Origin: Bacillota bacterium
GTDB taxonomy: Bacteria > Bacillota > Clostridia > Lachnospirales > Lachnospiraceae
Length of the DNA stretch: 64,000 nt
Direction of reading: 5' to 3'
Assembly (NCBI GenBank): GCA_023399055.1
Contig: JAEWQV010000014.1
Location: 62,001-126,000, forward strand
The position numbers and the translations under genes are program-made. Of the stretch, positions 52,756 through 60,744 are shown piece by piece; within the stretch, counting starts at the first letter, position 1, and every line of letters begins with the position of its first letter. Under the pieces are notes generated by a model that made no database searches, was not told the DNA's origin, and worked only from the letters and a program-made list of their open reading frames with translations.

Positions 52756-52884
52756 ATGAATAATAACCCGAAGGAATTTATTTCTTTTAGTCATGATAAT
52801 CTGGTATTTGAAAACAAAATACTTGAGTTTGCTTATAGATTATGTTCAGAGGGAATAGATGCAAATGTAGAAAGGGGCATTTGA
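52756..52884 (+). pseudogene. SEFIR-domain N-terminal fragment
   Basis: A 42-residue frame reads EFISFSHDNLVFENKILEFAYRLCSEGIDANVERG and then stops. This is the start of a SEFIR/TIR-like domain (usual form: FISYSHD ... LAxxLRxxGID). SEFIR domains occur in bacterial signalling and defence proteins. The rest of the gene is gone. A Lys/Gly-rich scrap (52885-52926) follows. Confidence 0.6.
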
Positions 52885-53027
52885 ATGAAAAAGAAAAAGG
52901 GCAAGGGTCGAAATAAATTTATATAAACTACGGCAAACAAACAAGACATACTGTTGTCGTGTTTGTTGTGGTAGAATAGTAAAATAAAGAGAGCCAAAAT
53001 CTAAAAATATTAGGAGAGTAGAGTATT

Positions 53028-53726
53028 ATGAAAAAAGATTTTCCTACAAGACCAGAAACGATTTCTGAACAATACTGCGAAGCTGTCGGTGGTTTTTCAT
53101 GGTATGATTTTGTGACAGCCATGCCCTCGTTAGTATTCGTTGTCACAGGTTGGAAGTCTAACGGAAAAGAAAACGCCTGCCTGCAATCTTGGTCGACTTT
53201 TGTAGGAGGCGGAACAGATGACTTTATCTGTATTATGAGCAAAGTCAATAAAGGCGGGCATATGTATCAATCACTAAAAGAAACCGGCGTTTGTGTGCTG
53301 AATTTTCCCTCAAATGATGTATATAGCCGTTGCGCAAAAACGATTGGTAATAATGAGTTTGAAACTGATGAAATTACCGCTGCCGGTCTAACGGCAGAAA
53401 GAGCTGTTACAGTTAATGCACCACGAATTAAAGAGTGTTTTCTTAATATTGAATGTGAGTTTTTATGGGAACATGAATTTTGCAAAGGGAGCCATGATAT
53501 GACGGTTGCGCTAAAAGCCGTCAATATTTGCATGGATAGTGACCGCTATGACCAAAGCAAACTCGGCAGATACGGAAAGACCGGATATTTGTATCAAATC
53601 GACCAGCCTACCAATCCGGAAACAGGAGAAGGACTAATATATGGTCCTGGAGGAACAGTAATAGGAACGGGAGTGGGTCCCGGAACAATAGAGCCAGGCG
53701 ACCCCATTGAGTGGATTACAAAATAA
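53028..53726 (+). CDS. Flavin reductase-like protein
   Basis: The 232-residue protein matches the FMN-binding flavin reductase-like family: MPSLVFVVTGWKSNGKENACLQSWSTFVGGG, HMYQSLKETGVCVLNFPS, and CEFLWEHEF. It probably binds FMN and reduces or carries flavin. The last 35 residues are Gly/Pro-rich (YGPGGTVIGTGVGPGTIEPGDP) and unusual. By eye it is GC-richer than its neighbours, as is the hairpin that follows (53754-53800). This is consistent with recent acquisition. Confidence 0.85.
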   Translation: MKKDFPTRPETISEQYCEAVGGFSWYDFVTAMPSLVFVVTGWKSNGKENACLQSWSTFVGGGTDDFICIMSKVNKGGHMYQSLKETGVCVLNFPSNDVYSRCAKTIGNNEFETDEITAAGLTAERAVTVNAPRIKECFLNIECEFLWEHEFCKGSHDMTVALKAVNICMDSDRYDQSKLGRYGKTGYLYQIDQPTNPETGEGLIYGPGGTVIGTGVGPGTIEPGDPIEWITK

Positions 53727-53883
53727 GTATTTTCAATAATTGCGCCGTTGACGAATGACAAAGCGGATGCCTCGTAATGAAGTATCCGTTTCGCTGTCAT
53801 TGGTTCGCCGCTGTCGATAAATCGGCGGCTTTCCGTTTCTCGTATTGCTCTTTGTTGTAACCACGCCGCCGTTCCCAATACCG

Positions 53884-54195
53884 ATTATCTGTGACCGTGA
53901 GGTTGGATATGACAGCTGTCCTTATTGTAACAATAGAAAAGCTTTATCGGGATTCAATTCGTTTATGGTAAACTATGACGATCTTATGGAAGAGTGGGAT
54001 TTTATAAATAATTACCTTCTCTGTAATCCAGATGAAATCCTTGATACTTACTCGAAAGATATTTGGTGGAATTGCAAAGATTGTAAAACAAAATATCTTA
54101 TGAGTCCTAAGAAAAAAATATATTATCAATTGCGGCATATGAAATCATGTCCTTACTGCAAGGGGCTACGTAGGAAAAAGAAATATTTCTTTTAA
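53884..54195 (+). pseudogene. Zinc-ribbon (DUF4379-like) gene remnant 2
   Basis: The frame has two C-x2-C ribbons: CPYCNNRKALSGFN, then WWNCKDCKTKYLMSPKKK and SCPYCKGLRRKKKYFF. These are the repeats of the DUF4379 zinc-ribbon family. No start codon with ribosome-binding site is present, and the sequence joins GC-rich DNA upstream near 53880, so the 5' part has been replaced by the flavin-reductase insert. Its ending and following hairpin match remnant 1 at 41332-41422. Confidence 0.75.
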
Positions 54196-54196
54196 T

Positions 54197-54228
54197 AAAA
54201 TGCACTCACTTTATAGTGGGTGCATTTT
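54197..54228 (+). terminator. Hairpin after zinc-ribbon remnant 2
   Basis: AAAATGCACTCAC (54197-54209) pairs with GTGGGTGCATTTT (54216-54228). It is the same hairpin as 41391-41422 and is again followed by AATAAAGTTCATTTTT (54232 and 54287). Confidence 0.8.
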
Positions 54229-54347
54229 ATTAATAAAGTTCATTTTTAAACGAATAGTACGTAATTTTTTTTTAGTTTCCACGAGAATAAAGTTCATTTT
54301 TATGTATTTTTTTACGAAATTTTTTTCAGTTATTTTTTTATCCATAA

Positions 54348-54517
54348 CTGAAAAATTAACGACTATTAAGACGAATCAGTCTAAACCTTTTATTTACTAT
54401 ATATGAGTGTAATTTGTCGCAATTACAAAAGATGACAGTTGGTAAAAAACGACAATGAATTTCTGTGAAATTTTGTCGTTTTTTTTATATTTACAAATTG
54501 TACTTTGATTAAATAAG
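54348..54517. repeat. Intergenic palindromic repeat, copy C
   Basis: This copy has the same order of blocks as 38271-38439 and 42121-42280: CTGAAAAATTAAC, GACGAAT ... ATTTGTCG hairpin arms, and AAAACGACAA (about 54446-54455) pairing with TTGTCGTTTT. The tail is ACAAATTGTACTTTGATTAAATAAG. It lies 200 bases before the putative defence genes. Confidence 0.8.
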
Positions 54518-54717
54518 TTATTGGTTTATAATGGGAATAATTATAGCTGTAAATTGATACTCAATTTTCCAAGTAAGTCTATACATTATAGCAATAATGG
54601 GAAGATAAAATATTTATTGAATATTTTACATGTAATAATGCATTTTATTATTTTACTTGTGTTTCAAGTATTAGTATTTACGAGCACTTCATTTTAAATA
54701 ATACGGGAGATGTTGAA

Positions 54718-55476
54718 TTGAGTAAAGTCGATATGAAGAAGTTTGAGTTAGATACCAAAGAGAACTTTATTATTTATTTGCGTAGATTAATTCAAAATAC
54801 ACAATCTGAAATTAGAACCCTAAAACGATATCTAAAAGAGTTGGAATTATTAATAATTGATCGTGAATACGATAAGAATCCTAAAAAAATTATAAATCCT
54901 AATTTATACATAGATATAAATAATAAAATAGGAATGGTAACAAATCAATTACTAAATCTTATAGGAGATCATACGAATTTAGCAATTTCATATAAGAAAT
55001 TCAGGTTTATTGCACAAAAAAGAATGGAGAAAGGATTAGATCTATATTTAGAGCCTTTATCAGATGAAATACTTGATATTTTAAGCCAACTAAATGAAGC
55101 TAGAAATTGGTCTCTTCATGTACCAGAATCACTATTAACAGCAGAAATGGAAATGATAAATATTTTATTGAATGATAATTCTGATAAATTGTTTCCAGCA
55201 CCTTTTAATCCAATATATGTAACACAATTTGACAATTATGAAGCGGAATGGTTGAATGATCTTCTCAAGCAAACTAAACATATGAACATAGCCTTTTCCA
55301 AAGTATTTCAGCAAATGAAAATGGATTATTCTAAACTTATAGGAGAGTATGTTAGAGTTTTGAACAAAGAAGGTGGAACTAGAACAATTCATGAATTGAA
55401 TCTTCCACTTATATCTTATGACATTCAAAGACGAAAATATAGTGGTATAGAGAACTATGATATTCAACTGCCTTAA
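54718..55476 (+). CDS. Helical protein with RX4H (HEPN-like) motif
   Basis: I do not recognise the family. The 252-residue protein is predicted to be nearly all helical, with no signal or membrane segment. Arg129 to His134 (EARNWSLHVPESLL) fits the R-X4-6-H motif of HEPN ribonucleases, preceded by a suitable helix (EILDILSQLN). That suggests, but does not prove, an RNase. The TTG at 54718 follows GGGAGA by 7 bases; an ATG at 54733 is an alternative start. It is the first of three co-directional genes ending in a SIR2 protein. Confidence 0.6.
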   Translation: MSKVDMKKFELDTKENFIIYLRRLIQNTQSEIRTLKRYLKELELLIIDREYDKNPKKIINPNLYIDINNKIGMVTNQLLNLIGDHTNLAISYKKFRFIAQKRMEKGLDLYLEPLSDEILDILSQLNEARNWSLHVPESLLTAEMEMINILLNDNSDKLFPAPFNPIYVTQFDNYEAEWLNDLLKQTKHMNIAFSKVFQQMKMDYSKLIGEYVRVLNKEGGTRTIHELNLPLISYDIQRRKYSGIENYDIQLP

Positions 55477-55663
55477 ATTGATAAAGAGCGATATTTTTCA
55501 GGCGTTTGAGAACATTATAGATTTTTTTTATATAAGGGATTTGACCGAGATAATAAAATATGAAAGCAGGACAACTTCTCATTATGTTTAAACTAATAAC
55601 ATTTACATAATGACACTAGAAAAATTAATTTTTAATACTATGCAAATGATTAGGAGAGTATAT

Positions 55664-56887
55664 ATGAAACAAGTAATTCGCGAATTTTGGCCAGTTGGTC
55701 AAGGTGGTTTTTATAGTGAACAAATTAATACGGGGCACAGTATATTTAATATGGTATATGATTGTGGATCAGTACAAGTATCCCAAGCTGATCGTATGGC
55801 AATAGAATATACTGATAGGCTCAAAAATAATAACCAACGAATAAATCTTCTATGCATATCGCATTTTGATGATGATCATGTAAGTGCCATCTCAACACTT
55901 AAGAAAAATATTAAAATTGACAGAGTTCTGCTTTCAGCTACCTACAGAGTAGATATTGTATACTCAGTAATATTATATCTCATGTTTAGTGACGAAAGTA
56001 AAATTAATTCCTCTTATATTGATTTGCTAATAGAGATATATCGTAATGCTGGGGGGTATTTTGAAGGTGCCGAGATTATTACTGTAGAGGCGAGTGAAGG
56101 GGAAAACACACCTAATGATATTGGTAGTAATGATAATGACAATCTAGACTTAGGTCAAGACATTGTACCTGGAAGCACCACACCTAAAATCTTAAAAAAG
56201 GGCAGTAGTATTTATATTTCAAGCCCCAAATTTACATGGTATTGGATGCCTTTCAATTACAAGCACAGCTCTATTACAATAAATGTTATTAAGGCGATTG
56301 GAATATATTTACATGGCCAAGGCCGTAGAGAAGACGATTATGATTGGTTGTTAGAAAATCTAGCAATCATAGGTATTGCAAAAAAAATTAGTAAAGAGAT
56401 AAAAGACGTGTACAAGGCTGTAATTGGTACTCCTCTCAAAACAATAAAAGGGGATAAAAGTGCTGTTAACAAAGGTTCTATGACAATACTATCGACTTCG
56501 GAAAATAAAGCACAAGGATTTATTTGTGAACTAATAAATCGTCATTCTTACTGTAGATTTAGATGCTATCGTAGTGCTGTAAAACTTGCTTTCCTATACA
56601 CGGGTGACTATAATGCATTAGATACAGCGACGTCGGATGCGTTATTTACATACTATAAAAATTTTCTTAAACAGATTGGAGGAGTGCAAGTACCCCACCA
56701 CGGATCTGATTACAACTATAGTAGTAAACTAACAGACTATGCCTATTTTAGCGTTTTTAGTGTTTCGAAAGTCACAAAGCAATTCCCTGGTGTTGTGTCT
56801 TACAAAGATGCAGCATCAAAAGGTTATGCATTTCTCGTCATGGATGATGATAATACCAAACTAGAACAGTATATATCCTTTTATTAA
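55664..56887 (+). CDS. Metallo-beta-lactamase-fold protein (ComEC/Rec2-like)
   Basis: The 407-residue protein has the MBL metal site in the form HFDDDH (67-72, context LLCISHFDDDHVSA), and YTGDYN gives the later Asp. VPHHGSDYNYS (HHGS at 345-348) is typical of the ComEC/Rec2 hydrolase branch. No membrane helices are present, so it is a free cytoplasmic hydrolase or nuclease. I use the ATG at 55664 after TAGGAG; the frame extends upstream to 55610 without a ribosome-binding site. Standalone MBL proteins of this branch often occur in defence loci. Confidence 0.85.
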   Translation: MKQVIREFWPVGQGGFYSEQINTGHSIFNMVYDCGSVQVSQADRMAIEYTDRLKNNNQRINLLCISHFDDDHVSAISTLKKNIKIDRVLLSATYRVDIVYSVILYLMFSDESKINSSYIDLLIEIYRNAGGYFEGAEIITVEASEGENTPNDIGSNDNDNLDLGQDIVPGSTTPKILKKGSSIYISSPKFTWYWMPFNYKHSSITINVIKAIGIYLHGQGRREDDYDWLLENLAIIGIAKKISKEIKDVYKAVIGTPLKTIKGDKSAVNKGSMTILSTSENKAQGFICELINRHSYCRFRCYRSAVKLAFLYTGDYNALDTATSDALFTYYKNFLKQIGGVQVPHHGSDYNYSSKLTDYAYFSVFSVSKVTKQFPGVVSYKDAASKGYAFLVMDDDNTKLEQYISFY

Positions 56888-56976
56888 TATTTATCTATGG
56901 ATTAGTATTCATCGGATCTATAATACAACAAAATATATTCATTTATGAAAATTGCATTTTTCGAATAGATGAAATT

Positions 56977-57129
56977 ATGTTTGAGAATAAACCATTCTAT
57001 GAAGTAATAAAAAATATAATGAAAGATTCAGATTTATTTCCATATGACTTGTATGACATTGATACAATTAAAGAGATAAAATATGTGTTGGGTTTTGAAG
57101 TTAATAACGAAAATGAAGAAATATTTTAG
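56977..57129 (+). CDS. Possible small ORF between the MBL and SIR2 genes
   Basis: A 50-residue frame (MFENKPFYEVIKNIMKDSD ... NENEEIF) lacks a ribosome-binding site. The same frame is open from the end of the MBL gene, so it could also be the eroded tail of a longer protein. It is the only coding-like sequence in 56888-57240. Confidence 0.35.
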   Translation: MFENKPFYEVIKNIMKDSDLFPYDLYDIDTIKEIKYVLGFEVNNENEEIF

Positions 57130-57240
57130 ATAATAAATGGGATGAGTGAAAAGATGAACCCTATATATAATAGCATTAAACTACATTAAATTAATGAATT
57201 TTTTAGTTTAATATAACACAAATATAAAGGAGAATTTGGG

Positions 57241-58767
57241 ATGATTAATTCAGAAGAGGAATTATTTGAAATAATGAATTCTGAAAAGCAAATAGTTTTA
57301 CTTATTGGAACAGGTGTTACTAAGTCAATTTCCAATAATAAATATGCTAATTGGAGAGATTGGATAGAAGCAGGTCTTATATATGCAGACGATTCAACTA
57401 ACCTAACTGTTAGAGAATTATTGTGTCATAATCCTTCATTAAATTTGATAAAAGCAGCAGGAGTCTTAAAAGAACATTTACATCTCAATGGTAATTATCA
57501 AACATGGATGAGGCAAACAATTGGTTCATTACAAATACAGTATACTGCGTTACCATCTTTAATAAAGACTTTTATGCAATATGGTGCAGTAGTCATGACT
57601 ACAAATTATGATCGATTGTTGGAACAATATATTGGTTGTGAATCTGTTACATATACCGAGACAGAGGTTATTTTAAGAATGCTTCAAGAAGAAAATAAAA
57701 ATGCTATTATTCATATTCACGGTTATTATGATAAAGCCAAAAACCACGATGATACAATAGCAGATGAGGACGACTACAAAAACTTATTGGATAATGAGAA
57801 AGTTCAATTTCTGCAACGTCTAATTGCAATTAAGTCAATAATTTGCATTGGATGTGGAGCGACTATAGATGATCCCAATATTGGCCCATTATTATCTTGG
57901 CTTACACGCCTAGGGGGAACTCAATCTCATTTTTATTTAACAAAAGAAGGAATATGCCCCGATTTACCTAGTTATATTAAACCAGTATTCTACGGTAATT
58001 CATATACCGATTTACCTAAATATGTTAACAATTTGTTAAGATTAAGGCAAAAATTTATATCCAATAGGTATAGTTTCATCAGTAAAAGTTTTTCTGACTT
58101 AGAATATAACATTAATGATGGAATATATAAATATTCATATCAAGTTCAGTGGATTCCGTTTGCAGGTAGAGAAAAAGAAATAGACAAAATGCTATCCTAC
58201 TGTAATGAAGATAAAGATGTCGTTTGTTTTTCTATAATCGGTGCAGGAGGAATGGGTAAAAGCAGAATGGCATTAGAATTAGAGAAAAAATTACCAGCTA
58301 CTTGGTTCTCCTTCTTTTTAGAAAGAAATTATATTGAAAATGATATAGTGAAGTTCAAAGCTTTTACAGATACCATTGTAATGATTGATTATATTGTTGG
58401 TAGAGAGAAAATAATAACCAACTTCATTAAAGATTTTATTAAAAAATTTAAAGATACCAACTACAAATTAAGAATTGTATTAATTGAACGAGAAAAAGAA
58501 AATTGGTTCCATATTAGCATTCATACCTTACTTGGTAAAAGTGTTGAGGAAAGTGAACTGATTTATGAAAATACAAAAAAGCTTTATAATGCAAGATCCA
58601 AATATCTACATGAAGGAAGTTCATCTATACCAGAGAATTGCTATAATAATGCTACAGAGTTTTCAAGATGTTTAATATCAGCTCTTTATACAATAAATAA
58701 ACCAATTTCAGATATAAGAAAAGAATTATTAAAATCTGGTTATGGTAATAATCCGTTTAATCTCTAA
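57241..58767 (+). CDS. SIR2-like domain fused to a P-loop NTPase, putative defence effector
   Basis: The 508-residue protein starts with a SIR2-like fold: LLIGTGVTKSIS (nucleotide loop), TTNYD (120-124) and IIHIHGYYD with the catalytic-type His160, then CIGCGATIDDPN. A P-loop NTPase follows, with GAGGMGKS at 334-341 and a Walker-B-like TIVMIDYIVG. SIR2-STAND proteins in phage defence deplete NAD+ after sensing infection. This one ends soon after the NTPase and lacks the long repeat sensor of typical STAND proteins. AAGGAG precedes the ATG. It closes the three-gene locus. Confidence 0.85.
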   Translation: MINSEEELFEIMNSEKQIVLLIGTGVTKSISNNKYANWRDWIEAGLIYADDSTNLTVRELLCHNPSLNLIKAAGVLKEHLHLNGNYQTWMRQTIGSLQIQYTALPSLIKTFMQYGAVVMTTNYDRLLEQYIGCESVTYTETEVILRMLQEENKNAIIHIHGYYDKAKNHDDTIADEDDYKNLLDNEKVQFLQRLIAIKSIICIGCGATIDDPNIGPLLSWLTRLGGTQSHFYLTKEGICPDLPSYIKPVFYGNSYTDLPKYVNNLLRLRQKFISNRYSFISKSFSDLEYNINDGIYKYSYQVQWIPFAGREKEIDKMLSYCNEDKDVVCFSIIGAGGMGKSRMALELEKKLPATWFSFFLERNYIENDIVKFKAFTDTIVMIDYIVGREKIITNFIKDFIKKFKDTNYKLRIVLIEREKENWFHISIHTLLGKSVEESELIYENTKKLYNARSKYLHEGSSSIPENCYNNATEFSRCLISALYTINKPISDIRKELLKSGYGNNPFNL

Positions 58768-58808
58768 ATTGAGAGGTTGGACTTGCTCGATAGTGTATAC
58801 CAATTTCA

Positions 58809-58852
58809 AAAGTGCAAAATTCTAGTCAATTATTTATAGAATTTTGCACTTT
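58809..58852 (+). terminator. Terminator after the SIR2-NTPase gene
   Basis: A perfect 16-bp stem (58809-58824 with 58837-58852) with a 12-base loop ends in TTTATTATAAT. An ACGACA/GTTGT hairpin (58873-58895), resembling the boxes of the repeat family, follows and may serve the convergent recombinase gene. Confidence 0.88.
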
Positions 58853-58913
58853 ATTATAATAAAGCGTTAAAAAAAACGACATATTTAGTTGTTTTACAAC
58901 ATAATTTTGATAA

Positions 58914-59963
58914 TCATTCCCCCCTCAATTTAACTGCACTTGCAGCACTACGGCGGCGGCTGTCTTCAATCGCTGCGTAGTGCTTTTTCGTCGTATTAAC
59001 ATCCTTGTGACCAAGAACATCAGCCACCAGATAGATGTCACCGGTTTCGCGGTATAAGTTTGTACCATAGGTGCTACGCAGTTTATGAGGAGTAATTCTT
59101 TTAAGCTTTGTTACTACGGAAGCGTATTTCTTTACAAGGTTTTCAACACTTCGAACATTTATCCTTTTATTTTGCAAGGATAAGAAGAGTGCATTCGTAT
59201 GACCGCTTTCTGGAATTTGACGATTACGTTGTTCCAGATATTGTAGCAGAGCATCACGAACTTCGGTCCCAAAGTATACGATAACCTCATAACCACCTTT
59301 TCTCCTGATTTTAATACCATCATTTTTAAAATCAATATCGTTGATATCTAAGCCAACACATTCTGACACTCGAATTCCGGTACCAAGCAATAAAGTCATG
59401 ATTGCAAGGTCTCGAATTTTTGTTTTTGCATGGAATTTTTGCTGTGTCTTTGTAAGGTTGGAAGCAGCTTCCACCTCATCCAAAAGCAATACAATTTCAT
59501 CAATATCTAGTCGTACAATTTCTTTATCATGTAATTTAGGCATACTAATTAAAGCGGTTGGATTACTATCAATTTTTTCGTTCTTATATAAATATTTAAA
59601 AAAGGTGCGTAGGGCAACCAGCTTTCTTTTCTTTCCATTTTCGGTATTAAGACGTTCTGTATGATCGTTCTTATAATAATTTAAATGTTCCATAAATTCT
59701 TCAAAATCAACAGGTTTTAATAAATCTAAGGCATCTAAGCTAATTTGATTAATTGCAGTATCCTTTAGCAAAGGATTCGTACTTTTTAAGAATTCAAAAA
59801 ACACACCCAAATCATAAGCATAAGCAATTCTTGTCCGAGAAGAAGTAGTATGTTCTATACCTCGGAAGAAGTCTTTGCAATAACTGGGGAGTTCGGCCAA
59901 CATAGCTCTTAACTTTAGGTCATTATCTATATTCATTTGATCGTGGTAATTTCGTTCTTTCAT
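58914..59963 (-). CDS. Tyrosine recombinase (XerC/D-like)
   Basis: The 349-residue protein has a SAM-like N-terminal core-binding domain (about 25-125) and a catalytic domain with Arg198 (GTGIRVSE), Lys222, His293 and Arg296 (HKLR), His319 (LGHKDVNTT) and nucleophile Tyr329. It is longer at the N-terminus than XerC/XerD. It could resolve chromosome dimers or serve a mobile element. It stands at the right edge of the patchwork region. AAGGAG precedes the ATG on the minus strand. Confidence 0.93.
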   Translation of the reverse strand: MKERNYHDQMNIDNDLKLRAMLAELPSYCKDFFRGIEHTTSSRTRIAYAYDLGVFFEFLKSTNPLLKDTAINQISLDALDLLKPVDFEEFMEHLNYYKNDHTERLNTENGKKRKLVALRTFFKYLYKNEKIDSNPTALISMPKLHDKEIVRLDIDEIVLLLDEVEAASNLTKTQQKFHAKTKIRDLAIMTLLLGTGIRVSECVGLDINDIDFKNDGIKIRRKGGYEVIVYFGTEVRDALLQYLEQRNRQIPESGHTNALFLSLQNKRINVRSVENLVKKYASVVTKLKRITPHKLRSTYGTNLYRETGDIYLVADVLGHKDVNTTKKHYAAIEDSRRRSAASAVKLRGE

Positions 59964-60447
59964 GAGGATTCTCCTTATATTTCAAGTACAATTGATAATT
60001 ATGCAGGCTCACAATTATCTACTAAAATTAAAGTATAATAATCATTGTAAATACATGGGTATAATTTGTACAAAAAACTAATTTGCATATGAGATAAAAT
60101 ATAGTTTAATAAAGCAACTGTATGGAGTAGTTGTTACTAAAGACCTGTACTTAGGTCCTTACCATTTCGTACTTCATTCAAGCGAGAGCGTGTTGAGAAT
60201 GAACTGTGTTAAGTCTTACATATATAAAGAACTGTAATTTGCAAATTTACATACTATAGTTTAACATCTCTTATGACACTAATTATACCATAATTGAAAG
60301 TTAATGGGAACCAAGTAAACCTTTCTTCACAGGCCTATCTCCTAATAAAAACAAAATTTATTTCCTTTGGTGACATATTTTTAACAAGAATGTCCATTAT
60401 TGTAAGATTATGCGTTAGATTTTCATTTAAACAAAGTAAAATAAAAA
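59964..60447. other. Intergenic region between the recombinase and the 13-bp array
   Basis: No gene is recognised. A palindrome GTAATTTGCAAATTTAC lies at about 60234-60250. The promoters of the divergent genes must lie here or in the array; I could not assign them. Confidence 0.4.
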
Positions 60448-60660
60448 GCGAAATAAAAAAGCGAAATTAAGATGCGAAATAAAAAAGCAGAATAAAAAAG
60501 CAAAATAAAAATGCAAAATAAAAAAGCAAAATTAAAAAGCAGAATAAAAAAGCAAAATAAAAAAGCAAAATAAAAATGCAAAATAAAAAAGCAAAAATAA
60601 AAAAGCAAATATAAAAAAGCAAATATAAAAAAGCAAATATAAAAAGCGAATATAAAAAAT
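60448..60660. repeat. Sixteen-unit 13-bp tandem repeat upstream of the amidase
   Basis: The consensus is GCAAAATAAAAAA. The G of each GC falls at 60448, 461, 474, 487, 500, 513, 526, 539, 552, 565, 578 and 591 (all 13 apart), then 605, 619, 633 and 646. The plus strand is almost free of C and T outside the unit. It ends about 90 bases before the amidase start and probably bends DNA or affects expression; its length may vary. Confidence 0.92.
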
Positions 60661-60744
60661 AAAAATAAACAAGCAAAATAAATGTAATCAAGCATACGAA
60701 ATGTTGACATAGAAGCAACGAACGAAAGACTAGGAGGTAGGAGT

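Noticed and set aside
60448..60660. CRISPR array
   Set aside because: Units are directly adjacent 13-mers without spacers, and no cas gene is present anywhere in the window.
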